This document shows, one piece after another, positions 24,301 to 36,815 of a stretch of 64,000 nucleotides of DNA. The notes beneath the pieces are model-generated. The model had not been told where the DNA came from, searched no databases, and worked only from the letters and a program-made list of their open reading frames with translations. A program made the position numbers and the translations under genes. Source of the DNA: Apostichopus japonicus (taxonomy: Eukaryota > Echinodermata > Holothuroidea > Aspidochirotida > Stichopodidae); NCBI RefSeq assembly GCF_037975245.1, contig NC_092576.1:29052111-29116110 (forward strand). Reading direction: 5' to 3'. The first letter of the stretch is position 1, and every line of letters starts with the position of its first letter.

Positions 24301-27300
24301 GAAAATTGACAGTACTTACTGTAATATCTGTGTGAATCAGTTCTAATGGTTGGGGCTGTCACAGCAGGTGAATAAATTCAATAAAAAATTGAATAAACTA
24401 CACTGGATGTTTGATCACGTTAAGGACAGTCTGATTTTTGATACTTTCATACTACAAGTTTATTACTCTTTCAACTTTCAAGATATTTCTTATACTTTTC
24501 AAGTTTACTGTAACAGTCCTAACATATTGATTTCCTTAGGGACCCAAATATAGTTTTTCGTTCTTAAAAAAAAAACCAACACATCATCTCACCGATTACT
24601 TTAATTTGAAGAAATAAGCTTCTACAGATTTACACTTTCACGTATATTGTAAATTTAAAAAAAAATATGTTATTAGATCGTGTAATATAAAAGTCAACTT
24701 GTTTTTGTTTTTTCAATCACACAATAAGTGACATAAGTACTTCATGTCATAAAGTTTCGTAAAAAGTGAGGCACCAATACATAAGTCACAATTTTTAGTT
24801 ATTACGTAAGAATACTTTGTATATAAATCTCGTGTTTTTCCCCGGTTCTTTTAAAAGCATCAAAACGGAAACTTAGTCAGCAATAGCAACCAAAATCACC
24901 AAGACTTACAATATGATCGTGTTATATTTCTTTCTCCTTTTCTCTTGCTTGTTGTAAATCTCTCTCTCATATGAGTACATTGTCAATATTTCGAGCTGTT
25001 AGTTTTTCTTTGATGCCATTAACTTCTATCAATGCTGATTGAAAATGTAATCAAACGAAATGAGAAAGAACGAAAGTAAATGTCGAAAAGCATATGATCT
25101 TTCGACTGCGTGAATGAACCTTTGATCTGTGGTCGACGATTTTTTACGACTATGGTATAATCCAAAGATCCTGCATTAATGAGAACCTCGCTCGCAAATA
25201 TGTATATAAAATATTTGTATTTTTGTTTAAAGTATTGCTAAAATACAGGTATAAAAGCCGTAACTACCCTGTACACCAGGATTGGTCTGAAAGGCTGGAC
25301 GTTGCAGGACAGTACTGGTTAACGTATAACTCTCATCAACTAACAGATTATTATGATAACATGAAAATGTAGCCTCGATTCTGACTTCACATAATTACAA
25401 ATTGCACATATAGCAAGTGGTGTGAAAATCAAAGCAAAATAGTTAATAATAACGGATGAACGTATGTCATCAATGTATTTATCAATATGTTTGCACAATC
25501 CCGACTGTGAATAGTTTGGTCATAAAAGTACTTAAAGGTCTAAGAGTGACCATTTTTCTGTTAACTCACAGAAACGAAAATATGGGTTAGGTAATGATAT
25601 ACAACGATCATCAATGAATGTGTAAAACTCTTTGGTAGACCTTCATGTATGTTTTGCGTGTTGTCGTAACTGATGGAATTTCGCCTTGATTTAGAGTAAC
25701 TTATATACAAAACAAGCAACATCTTCCAATCCAAATATCCCATGGGTCTTAATCTCCAAAAGCAGTTCCAGAAATACCAGCGGTAATCTGGTAATATGCC
25801 GCTACCTTGGCTCTATCGTTCATGTTCATGGTTAATTCATAGTTGCAAATAAAAAAGGGGAAAACTTCTATAATTTCACAGCTTCGTTATAAAGTGAGTT
25901 TCAGTGATGTGAATTAGGGAACAAGTAGTTTAAAGTGTTACCTTGAGGACGAAATTCACACCGACGACGACGTCATCGATTCCTACAGTTTTTCAAGGCA
26001 TTTGTTACACAAGACGTTTGTGTTACTCACATACGCGAAATTTGCAGTTATAACGAGGTTTGGCTCTTTAAGTAGACTAGCAAGAGAACCAGGCATTTAA
26101 AACTAGTGTGTACGGGCTTAGTCATATCGTGAGTGCTTATATCCATTATCATTATTACCTTACAACCCTGACAAGTGGTGGGTTTTAAGTTGCTCCAATC
26201 TGGATAATATTTTCTGTCCATGTTTGCGATTGCTTTGTTTGATATTTAGGTACAAGACTCAGTAGCCAGTATACCTAATTTTATTCTCAAGACATTCGCA
26301 ATCTCTTATTTATCAGTGGCTTTCGAGCTCAGATGGTCTTGCATTTGCTATATATGCTTCACATATGTGCATATGGCTAGGTGTTTCTATAACAATAAAC
26401 GATACTTCAATATACTAATTAAGTTCGCGTTAACTCACGATGTTTTGTTCAAAGTTCAAAGCGTAATATTTTGTTGGATTGATTATACTGACGCTAATTC
26501 TTCTCACATTACCTTCAGCAAACATTACACGACTGGCAGTTATAATAGGCTTATCATGTTCAGAAATTTTCTTAGATTTTAGCGTAGCATAAATGAACTG
26601 TATGGTGATATAGAATAGTTATTAGTCTCACAACACTACTGGTTTCAGTTTCGCTTTGATGATGTACAAATACGTTGAGTCTAGGGGGCAAGGTCCAACA
26701 ACTAATACAGCATTGGCGCGCATCAGGGTAAATGCTGAAGTATTAATATGCAGAGTAACGTGATTCCTATCACTTTATATATCGCAGCTTAATTTGATGC
26801 CGGTGATTTGTGTGTCATTTTCTATTGTGAGTATTTATAAAAGCTACAAAATAATAAGGGCATAACGGCAATGCAGTGTTTCTAGCTGCCTAAGGTGTAA
26901 AGGAAATGGTGTAAAGCAATATTTGAATCAGTCAATTGTTGTAGAAAAAAGTGAACTACGCAGCCCGGAGAAAGCAGCGCTTCACCACAGGAGAATACAG
27001 GTCCAATATGGAATCCAAAACCTTATTGGCTATGTATAGGATATTTGTAGATCTTTGATTGTTGCATTTTGTTCTGAGTTGTGAACAGTGTTTCCATATT
27101 GATAGAGTTGAGACACGTCGATTAGTCGAATTCAAATATTTATGAAAGGATTTTTTTTCACGGATTCCGGTCCTTTTGCAAGTTGCTTGAGATTCCAATT
27201 TTAATTAGTGCAAAGATAATTAAAAATAGTTATATCATTCTTCTTATTCGTAATTGTATTTGAGCTCCTAAAGTTTCATATCCAGGGGGAGCGCCAGAGC

Positions 27301-27850
27301 ATTACCCATGGGTGAGGTGTGGTGCAATATTTTGCTGACTGAAAAGAAGAAAATGCTGACGGGAAGTGTTCATAAACGAAGTGCTTCCAACGGAGTAGGT
27401 GCAGTGAGCAGTTGGGTCCAGGCAAGTGGGTTCCAGGTCCAAAGAAAATAGGAGAAAGTTTCACCTTTCCTTTATAGGTGGTCACCACTGGCATCCCCGT
27501 AAATAATTATGTACTTTATATACGTATTTCTTCATGTGTGGGCTGTGACATGGTAGCCCTGACTGGTACCAAGGTGGACTGTCTCGCTCCCGCTTATTAA
27601 GCCACTTATTCTCCTATTTGTATTCTCATTCTTTTTTCAACTTCTTTCTTTCTCTCATTTTCCTCTCTCGTTCCCTCTATGTTTCTTTTACCTCTTTCTT
27701 TCATTTTGCCTACGAGTACAGAATTGTGCCTATTGCATGGGTGCATGGGGGTTTAACAACCTCATACCCACCTCTAGCTCTTGTCTTGTGTCAAAAGTGT
27801 GACTAATATTAGTGCTAATTGAATACAAGGATCCCTTGCTTAAATGCTAA
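21332..27850. repeat. Intergenic region upstream of gene B; right copy of the segmental duplication
   Basis: No gene is supported. It matches 1126-4740 in order, with extra sequence inserted. It includes the tgacgtca-type repeat (near 21650-21860 and 21870-22150), a poly-G run (22211-22229), and two of the roughly 240 bp units (about 23430-23665 and 23670-23885). The block near 26540-27850 matches 3850-4740, including the pyrimidine-rich tract. Confidence 0.6.
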
Positions 27851-27890
27851 TAAAATTTTCTGTATTTTTCCAGATAAGAAATAGTTCCTT

Positions 27891-27948
27891 ATGATGGACG
27901 GATTGTTCTTTCTTTCACTATTCCTTCTCGTACCTGTTTTGACATGGT
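27891..27948 (+). CDS. Gene C exon 1: signal peptide
   Basis: MMDGLFFLSLFLLVPVLTW, then one base before donor gtaagt. An acceptor-like tttttccag ending at 27873 could start a 5' UTR exon 17 nt before the ATG. Confidence 0.75.
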
Positions 27949-30900
27949 GTAAGTAGCATAAATTTCTATATTATTTGATCTAATATCTATTACTTTATAT
28001 GATATATACTTTCTCATGAGGACATGAGAGTTTTTCTCGAGGTTTTTATGATACCTCCTTAGAAGCTTTGTTACTTAAATAAAAATTTATTATTTTATTT
28101 TAATAGGTTAAAAAATTCGAAAGGAGATTTCTTAACAAGTATTTCTATATATTTTTTAAAAGGTGAAGAAGTTGATGTATTGTGTCCCCAAGAGCAATCC
28201 CTGGAGTTAGGACAAGGAGGGATTGTCAACTGTTCGTTTGCGACAGGCTTTTATGGCGTATATTGGTATGATACCGATGATCTGACGTTAAGTGCATTCA
28301 TGTTTTATGCAAATGAAAACAAAGGCGGCAAAGGATACGATTCTGGGGAATTTGACATACTGCCAGATGGCTCGTTGGTCATCAATATCGTTGGTGTGAA
28401 ACATGAAATTCCTTTCACAGTTGTCTACATGAAAACCGTCCACACCATTAGTCCAGTTCAAAAGAAAGTACAGCTCACGGTAATTGGTAAGGAAACGAAA
28501 ACATACTTCTTTGCTTACAACCTTCATCTCATATTAATCTGCAGTAACCTTCGATTTTTTTTTAAAGAGCGAATGCAAACAAAGTACCTTTTGCAAATAT
28601 GCATAGGCAATATATTATTATAGGTATTATGAATATCGCAATATAAAAGAGACACAATCTGCGTCAAAAATGGCATTATTATTGTTACTTATTGAACTAT
28701 TTGGATACAACGGTTATTCCAATTGTGTTTATTAGGATACAGCAGTTAGTATCATAGCTTTTCGTCTACAGCTGTTGTTGTTTAAGATTGTATATAACTT
28801 AATTTTTTTCAGCTCATCCGTCCCTTCCTCATCCGCAAATTGATAGATGTGATACTACTCAGTACTGCTTCACGGAACTTACAGCAGATCCTCTTCTGAT
28901 TTGTACTGTCAGCGGTTCCAGACCAGCTATTCCCTTAAGTTGGGCGGTAAGAACCTCTGAAGGCGATCGTAACCTCACCACAGAGGTGAAAAGAGAACAT
29001 AGTAATGGTGTGTTCAGAACGATCGCGAAGTTGAAGTACCAGCAGTTATCACTTCATTACCATCTCTTTGTGTGTAAAGCAAATGACAGTAATGCACTCT
29101 TAACAGCCTCTGATTCATTTGTGTTGATAGAAGTGGCTGAGACGGAAGTCGATTTCCTCAACTTTGTACTTCCTATACGGGCAAATGCAGGCGATGTAAT
29201 AACATTGCCCTGTCCTGGTGAGAACAAGGTTATTTTCGTTTGGAAGAAGATGCAATCTGTAAACGACTTTGTGGTTATTGCCCACGGATACTCGGAGGAG
29301 CATTCTAGTCTAAACCAGCAATATAGTGTAAATAACGAAGGTGCATTGAACATAACGTTCGAAGATAAACATACATGCATTTATATCTGTCACAGCAGTA
29401 ATGGTATTCAGGAACTCGTAACAGCGTACAACGTGACACAGTTGGGTGAGTTTCATTCTTTTTATGTACTAATATCTTTTTTGTATCCAATTGCATGTTC
29501 TATAATAACACCATTGCTTTATCAATTCCTTATTAAATTGTTCAATATAAATATGCATACCACACGAAGCATGTCTAACGACCAATAAAAGGAAGGATTC
29601 TACCCAACATGATATAGTCTTCGATACCATTTACGAGACGAAATTGATATATTTTTTGATACCACAGGTCACAAAAAATTACCATTATAACAGTAAGGTA
29701 TTCTGAACGATAGTTCTACCTGTTTTAAATCAAAATCCTAACATTGTAGATATTCCTTTATCTTTCTGTTATAATCCTCTGCTAGTTCAAACAAGACAGT
29801 GATAAGTTTTGGAAATATAACTTGGTCTTTTTATCTAAAGATACACGAGGTTCCAAATAGGAGTACGAAGTTCTCGATTTCACTAATTTGGTGGATAACA
29901 ATGGCTTTATAATAACTAAGAGTGTGTCTTCATTGGGTTATGATTATTATCAAAAATAATCTGGACACCCGACTACCTTCTGATGCACGTACAATTGGTC
30001 TCAATAAGATATAATATTCGAATTTCACGATTAGTGTCAATGTAACTTGTGTCACAGAATATTTCAGCTCAACATGTCCACATCTGGCATCTTCGCTGTT
30101 ATTTAAGGTTTATTTTTGGTTTCATGAAAACATATTGTTTTCCGTGACACAAAATTTCGTTTCTATATTTCAACTACTTTATCTGCGCGCATGACACAAC
30201 GATGGTTACAAATTACAATTACAAAGTACAAATTACGAATGGGAATTTTAAACGCAGACATATTTTGATGATTTGCTGTTACTGTGATTATGGTGACGGG
30301 TTTTTATTTTGTAACAGATGCAGAGAAAACTAACGTTAATGTTCTGGTAATTATTTTACCGATAGTAATATTGGTTATCCTTGTGCTGTCAGCGGTTGCA
30401 GGTAATGTATGCGAACACAAAGGTATTAGTATATACTAACTCATTTAATATTCATCATCATCATCATAGAAGATGCTGGCGGTCTTCGAACGGCAAGCCA
30501 TATAACTTGAACGGAAAGAAACACCCTAATCCCGAATCGGGTACGTCCTTATCTGTAATCTCATCGCTACTTAATTCCATTTTATACGACAATATTTATA
30601 CTAACGTTATCAGTGACATCCTTTGTAATGAGGCTGACAGTCCTAATTTTTCGAACCCTTGTTCTCGTTGAAAATTATGAAAATTTTCAATTTCAATTAC
30701 GGGGAGTTACCATTAATTATTCTGAACAGAAAGTTAGAGACATGCATTTTAATGAAGAATCTCCAATTCTAATGATCTCCAGTTTAGAACAGCATACTTT
30801 TTTGTGTGTATCGGTCGAGGTCCGTTCTCCTTTAAAAAACTGCTCAGAATCAACTACTTGTATATCACTACTACAAACTTCATAAGGTTTTGGGCAAAGT

Positions 30901-33900
30901 AGGCCGAAGAATGCAACAAATATATAAAACTTGTGAAACGTAAAAAGGCTCACAACACTTTTTTCAGCTTTCAAATTGTAATGGTTCAGTTATTCATGAA
31001 AGTATCGATATCTTAAACTCAATACAACATGATAAAGCAACTGGTAGTAATGGTTTCTCTGCTAATATTTTGAAGCATTTTTGGTCTTTGATCAGGCCTT
31101 TTGTTGTATACTCTTTAAATTGTGCCTATTAGAGGGCTGTCCTTTCTCCGGAGCAACCCCTTGGGTGATGACTCTTATTCCAAATCCTAGAATATATTCG
31201 ACTGTTTAAATAAAAGTATCGTCCTATTCCTGTGTTTGAGGATTGACTACATATTGGGGCAAAGTCAATTGCCAATAGTTTAAAATGGTTTATTTAGAGA
31301 ATTATCGGCCCTTACCAGACTAGTTTCTTAAAAATGACAATTTACTGATGAAGAAATAAGATATGTCCTAGATAAAATAAAACGATCGACTATTATTAAT
31401 CCAATAAGCAACGATGACTTAAAGAGTACTCATATTATCATTTCCACTAATAGTTTAAGGTAGTACCAGGATCTAACGGCATTGCAATGCTCCTAACGGG
31501 CCTTTGAAATGATTTCTATGGTTTCAGTTTAAAAGTAATTGGACGAAAATATATTTTCAATTGGAATTGTAACTCAAAAGATATAATGAATATCAAAATG
31601 ATTTTCTTAGACATGTTCTGTATGCATGGTGTCCGTGTTCTCCTTACACAGTCCTTCGGGATAATTATGACATGCAAATTATTTGGAATATTCGTGTAAA
31701 CGACGAAATTATCTTTAATCTTTCTAATTACTCATCTTTCTAGTTAACGCATCAGTATGTTAAAGTTTTTTCGACAACAAGGGCAATCCATTAACGTTTG
31801 TACCAGCTTCATCATTTATCCGTCACTTTACACAGGAGCTCAATATAGTATAGTCTTATCAAGTGGTGGGAATCGACTTCCGACCATATGAGATAAGAAA
31901 GTGTAATGAAGATGATGCTGCAAAAGTGTTCAATTCTAATAGTATCTCTCATTTATATACTTATCGAAAACTATTGAAATGTATTACAGCCACGCCTGCA
32001 GCGTCTCGAAAATGACAAACCTGGTTTATTACCATCATAACGAAAGATTGGTCACGTATTAACTATGCTCTTTGGCAATTACTTTCCGATTCCAAAATGC
32101 AGTATTTCAAAACAGATTACTCCAAAGAATTCTCCTTACCAAAGAATTATGGGTTAACTTGACATCCATGACTAATGTTTGTGAGATTGGTGAAAGAACC
32201 ATAGATGACTTATTTTGGGGATTGTTCGTTTCTTCTAGTTTTATATTAGACGCTAGTTATGTTTTTTTTTTTAATAAGCAGTTCGTTTTTTGAGACGTGA
32301 TTATTTCTTCTGTTACACTCATTCGTGTCATCCGTTGCCTTCTTAACTTTACACATGTATTGGATTGTAAATTTCAAATAAAATATCAAAGGAAGCCCTC
32401 CATTAACCTTTTCTTTTAATATGAAGCATGCATTTTGAAAACTTTCCAGATTTCAAACAAGCTTTTGCGCCATGTCCAAATCTTTTAAATTAAGTGCATA
32501 ATTTTTGTTTTAGCATCGTATGAATGTTACATTATTATTTGCTAAACATTTGTCATTTTGTTATTTGTATGTCATGGTCATTAACATCGAACATTTCTTG
32601 CAAATAATGTATTTTTCCGCGGCTACATAGTCAGAAAGCAGCTTTCTTTATTCCAACCATAAGGCTGTTTGGGAATTATTAAGAGTACATACCAATGCAA
32701 GATATATACATTTTAGATTTCCTGTTGTTCTTTTTAAAGTGGCTGTATTTAAGAAAAGAGATCGGACAAAGCAAAATAGCCTCGAGTGCACAGAAGAATA
32801 TGGTATGCGAGAAATTAAGTTCTTACTGTTTTCTATTTCAATTCTTAAGACGTGTACTTACTCTCCAAAAGAAACATTTAAAAGCCTAATGTGAGGTTAT
32901 ATAGCAGTGAAACTTATCAGGAAGCACTTTCAGGCGGCCATATGGCAAGGGAGAAGAAGTAAAGTTATCTATAAACCTGGTTTAAGTTTTCTCTTATATT
33001 CCTTCATGAATAGAAATAATTAACTTTCAGTAAATTATATGTTTACATGATTCATATATGTTATTACTGTGAAGGAGTATTAGCTCCGTCATCTCTTTCT
33101 TTATAGTGTTCGCCACTGGTTGTAGTTGTTTTATCCTTAAGTACCGTAAAAAAGTCAAGAGAGAACTAATCTACTCATGTTATCAAATTTTACCAATTAA
33201 ATTGCAAAATTAAGCAGTCGTTTCTTATTAATATGTGCGGAAATGGCGTTTTTACAATAAAAATTCGCATGTCCAATTTGCCGAGTGGTTTTTTTGTCAA
33301 AAACGTTCAAAAAGGAATGTTTTTCTTCCAACAGAAACTATGAGGAGTCCTGAAAGAAAAGACGGTTTCACAGAAGAAGAAACACCACTGACTTCAAGTA
33401 AGTACAAATTATACTTAATCTCTCACACCTAATAGATAGTAATAGAAATTAAGTTGTTTGATAAATTTTAAAGTACAGCATACACTGACACGAGCGTTCA
33501 GCATTTCGGAATATTGGAAGTACTCTTTTTCACAGTATTGCAATTTGGTATCAATATCACGCAATATGATATTACTGCATCAAAAATTGTCATCGTACAT
33601 GAAAACAAATCAAGGAACTGTCTTAAACGCATATTTATATTTCTCTTAACCGAGTGGTTTTTCGTCAAATTCGTTCTAATAGGAGTGTTTTCCTTCCAAC
33701 AGAAACTGAAAGAAAAGACAGTTTGACGAAAGAAGAAACACAACTGATCTCAGGTAAGCACAAATTATACTGTATCTCTTTCACCTACTTGATAGTAATA
33801 GAGGAAGATAACAAAATTTATAAATTATAAGTTGTTTGATGAATTCTAACTTACCGCACACACTGGACACGAGCATTTCACATTTCGGAATATTGAAAGT

Positions 33901-36780
33901 ACTCTCACAATATTAGAATAGTATTGTATTTGTGAACATATATATATTAAGAACAAGAACAAGAAGTTATGCAATTCCGTATCAATATATCACAATATGA
34001 TATAACTGCATCAAAAATTGTGATCGTACATGAAAACAGATCCAGAAACTGTATTAAACGCATTTTTAAACTTGTGCTAATAGCGAACATTTGAGCGAAC
34101 ATGAAGGATATTGAATTTTTTCTGTATTGATGCTTCGTTTCATTATAAAACTAATTAACTTGGTCTTCCTTAAAATTGCATGTTGCCTAGCGAACATGAG
34201 AAAATCGTATTAGGACTGAAATTGAAGCTTTTGTTTTAGCTCCAGATTGAAAGATTTTTTAAGTCGAATTTCAGTAAATCTCATGAGTTTATCAAATTGT
34301 TGAATCATAGTGGGCCATTAGCACTTGAAACAAAACATGTTGCCAGACTTTCATCAAGGAAATATTTATTTGGGCCTCAAGGGGTTGAATGGAGGTACCT
34401 AACCCCCTTAAACCATCCACATCTAACGGGTAATAACGGGTACCATATCTACAAAAGAAATTAAATCCTCTTTTATGGATGTTTTCTGTGCTTTAATGTT
34501 GCTATTAGAGCACACGAAGTATCTTTAAACCTGAAAAGACTTCTCGAGCTTCTCCTTTGCCATCCAACAAGGGTTTTAAATTAATTTGCAAACAAAATTT
34601 TACTTTCTCTCTATCATGTATGTTTGTACTTAACACTCGCTACAAGAAGAAATATGTGAGATATCAACAAGAAACAAACAATCTACTGCGGCTATAAGAG
34701 ACATACCAGCGGTATTTAAGTTTAACTCCTTTTTATTACGAAGGTGAACGAGAACGAAATAAATGAAGTGTTATTTCTGGGGCCCCCTGCAATCTCGGCC
34801 AATACCAGTGCACAGTTATGCTTGATGATTGTTTCGAGAAGTTGCTCATGCATAGTCACTGCAGTAGAAAGAGAGCATCAACATTCCTCTTGATAAAATA
34901 TATCTTTCTAGTGATAACCTTTTGTTAGAAATTAAACCTTTTGTTAGAAATTAAATCAAAAAAGTTTGATTTACCGAAAGAGCGCGAGGAGGACGTAAAC
35001 TTTAGATGTTACCGTGATGTATATTCAATAGATGTGCGTTTATATGGGTAGAACATATGTCTTATTCTTCCCTGACAGTATGGCCAGTCTGGATGTTCCC
35101 TAAACATAACATAAATCTATAAGATCCTGTTTCTCGAGAGAGTAATATTTATACATAACATAAACATATTGCATGTACCTCTCTTGATCACTATAAAGCT
35201 AAATGAAATCGCACCACGATGGAATTTCCCTTCTCCGATTACAACTGATGATTAATTAGGCAAGAATGGAAACATTGCTTAGATTACGTGAACAACTTAT
35301 TTCTTTTAAATGATATTATCCACTACTGTGGTTATGGATAATGGCAATGTTGTAAGTGGGCTCTAGTCAATTAACTTATCATGCAAATTCAAATGCTTTC
35401 TTCAGAGGAACATTAGGAATCAAGGACGACGAAGCCCAACTATGCTCATGTTATTTCACGTTACTTATAGTACACATAAATGTGAAATGCTAAATCCTTA
35501 AAAAAAAAAAAAGAGATGTAACGATGACAAGTTACCCCCTGTATGTTATGGAATTGCGATACGTCTTTTCAATGAAGTTGACTTTTATCGAGACCCTCCG
35601 CTTCGGAAAAGATATAATTAATTTAATGATCACACCTATATCATTACCAATCAGAAAATCTTTAATACAATGAATTATCGTACCTTACTTTTGATCTTTT
35701 GTCCTGTTTTTTATTACATTGCAGTTTTTTATAATCAACAAATTAATTTCATTGTTTGCAGCAAAAGAAGACACACCTGGTGTATCTGGTAATCAAGAGA
35801 TTTCTTTTAAAGAAATATGTAAGAAATATAATCTGGATGAATGGAAAACTGGTTTAACAAAGCAGATTAACGTTTCTGAACTACTACATTCCATCCAAGA
35901 TCCAAGAGACCCAATCAAGGTTGACTTTGCTAAGTATATTCTTCGTTTCTTTCATCGCGATGATGAGATAAAAAAAGAGATATCAACAACTCAAGTGAGC
36001 TACAAAGATATACTGTATCTTTTATTCTGTTGTTGTGACGGAAATCTCAGAGTGAAAATAATGAGCGTGTTAGCCTCAAAGTTCTACGCAGTTCCGATTA
36101 TTTTTGCAAAGCCCGATGACAACGGTCGCCTAACATATTTAACATATGAGTTGGAAAACCTAACAGTTAAGTATGGCGCGGATATGGAAAAAGAAGCTAC
36201 GATATCTTCGCCAATGTTCACAATCGCTGCCTTGCAGTACGGGGAAACGTCTGTTTCTAAATCGAAAACACTTGATATAATATTCAAACGAGTTCAAGGA
36301 TCGCGAAATGAGCCGTTTGCAACAGATGTGGAATCGAAAGTTTCAAAAGGAACTATACAGACTGCCTGGTGTGTTCCAACTGAATCGTCCACAATTAAGC
36401 AAACAATGTGTTTCGTAAACCTCCAAGGATCAGTCAAGTTAGACCAAGAAACACTAGAAGAAAAGGCACTTTATAAACTGGCTTCTTGTGTTGTTGTATT
36501 TGCAAGCCCTGCAGAGAAACATTTGATTCAACCCAAAATTAATGAACACTTTAACAACAAGTATGTTTTTTGGGTCACATGTCCCTTGGATCAAACAGAT
36601 TCTAATAATGTAAAGATTCAAGAAGAAAAAAATAAATCTATGACAATAACTGGTAGCAAGGAGTATACCATAATAGGGTATCACATTTTCGATAAGGTCC
36701 AACAATTAGTTTCAATAGATATGGAAGTATTATGCAAACCTAATAAATTGGTATCACTTATTGATAACTCAAGTGAGTAA
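27891..36780 (+). CDS. Gene C: Ig receptor with a cytoplasmic URGCP/GVIN-type domain (8 exons)
   Basis: Eight plus-strand exons (27891-27948, 28163-28486, 28813-29445, 30318-30401, 33107-33145, 33335-33397, 33703-33753, 35762-36780) add to 2271 nt, or 756 residues. Every intron is phase 1, as in vertebrate Ig receptors. Order: signal peptide (1-19); Ig-like domain 1 (20-127); Ig-like domains 2 and 3 on one exon (128-338); transmembrane helix (about 345-370); juxtamembrane linker rich in E, K and T (380-417); and a domain of about 340 residues matching the N-terminal part of the URGCP / very large interferon-inducible GTPase family (leucine/cysteine-rich LFCCCDGNLRVKIM, FYAVPIIFAKPD, SVSKSKTLDIIF). 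No GxxxxGKS GTPase motif follows. It could be a surface receptor with an internal adaptor-like domain. The joining of the last exon is inferred from phase and needs transcript proof. AATAAA follows at 36810-36815. Confidence 0.65.
28163..28486 (+). CDS. Gene C exon 2: Ig-like domain 1
   Basis: 324 nt, phase 1 to 1, acceptor aaag and donor gtaagg. It encodes a V-like fold: VNCSF, VYWYD, DGSLVINIVG, then FTVVYMKTV. The usual second cysteine (YxC) is absent; an extra cysteine sits near the N terminus (VLCPQE). Confidence 0.75.
28813..29445 (+). CDS. Gene C exon 3: Ig-like domains 2 and 3
   Basis: 633 nt, phase 1 to 1, acceptor tttttttcag and donor gtgagt. Domain 2 has LLICTVSG, LSWAV and HLFVCKAN. 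Domain 3 has ITLPCPG, FVWKK and CIYICHSS. Both keep the cysteine pair and the core tryptophan. Confidence 0.8.
30318..30401 (+). CDS. Gene C exon 4: transmembrane helix
   Basis: 84 nt, phase 1 to 1, acceptor acag and donor gtaatg. It encodes DAEKTNV, then the helix VLVIILPIVILVILVLSAVA. Confidence 0.75.
30402..33106 (+). mobile_element. Dead L1/Tx1-type LINE in gene C intron 4
   Basis: From about 30960 to 32450 the plus strand carries broken reverse-transcriptase pieces in order: a DKATGSNGFSANILKHFW motif (near 31030-31090), LSPEQ (31144), a NRPL-like segment, IIGPYQTSFLK (31300), a CPCSPY motif (31635), and a C-terminal LLQRILLTKELW with a DLFWG motif (32110-32225). Many stops and frameshifts interrupt it. 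The first 550 bp and last 650 bp of the intron hold nothing that I recognise. Confidence 0.7.
33107..33145 (+). CDS. Gene C exon 5: helix end and stop-transfer
   Basis: 39 nt, phase 1 to 1, acceptor ttatag. It encodes VFATGCSCFILKY. The donor is ccgtaaaa. A later possible donor (33179) would create a TAA stop with the next exon, so this one is chosen. Confidence 0.5.
33335..33397 (+). CDS. Gene C exon 6: juxtamembrane mini-exon (first twin)
   Basis: 63 nt, phase 1 to 1, acceptor ccaacag and donor gtaagt. It encodes TMRSPERKDGFTEEETPLTS. Confidence 0.65.
33703..33753 (+). CDS. Gene C exon 7: juxtamembrane mini-exon (second twin)
   Basis: 51 nt, phase 1 to 1, acceptor ccaacag and donor gtaagc. 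It encodes TERKDSLTKEETQLIS, a copy of exon 6; the flanking introns are also alike. Confidence 0.65.
33754..35761 (+). other. Gene C intron 7
   Basis: About 2 kb. The first 350 bp resemble the intron after exon 6 (part of the mini-exon duplication). The rest holds nothing that I recognise except a short direct repeat (ccttttgttagaaattaa) near 34918-34955. Confidence 0.6.
35762..36780 (+). CDS. Gene C exon 8: URGCP/GVIN-type domain
   Basis: 1019 nt, phase 1 in, acceptor tttgcag, stop at 36778-36780. It encodes KEICKKYNLDEWKTGL near the start, then DILYLLFCCCDGNLRVKI, FYAVPIIFAKPD, PMFTIAALQYG, SVSKSKTLDIIF and KGTIQTAWCVPT. This order and spacing match the segment before the GTPase domain in vertebrate URGCP and GVIN proteins. 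A strong donor (aagtgagt at 36771-36778) overlaps the stop, so an alternative longer form is possible. Confidence 0.75.
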
Positions 36781-36809
36781 ACATCATTTTCAACATGATA
36801 TGAGCTATA

Positions 36810-36815
36810 AATAAA
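36810..36815 (+). terminator. AATAAA polyadenylation signal of gene C
   Basis: AATAAA 30 nt after the stop codon of the last exon, in a plausible position. Confidence 0.5.

Noticed and set aside
33107-33178. Longer form of gene C exon 5 using the donor at 33179
   Set aside because: The joined codon would be TAA; the donor at 33146 keeps the frame open.
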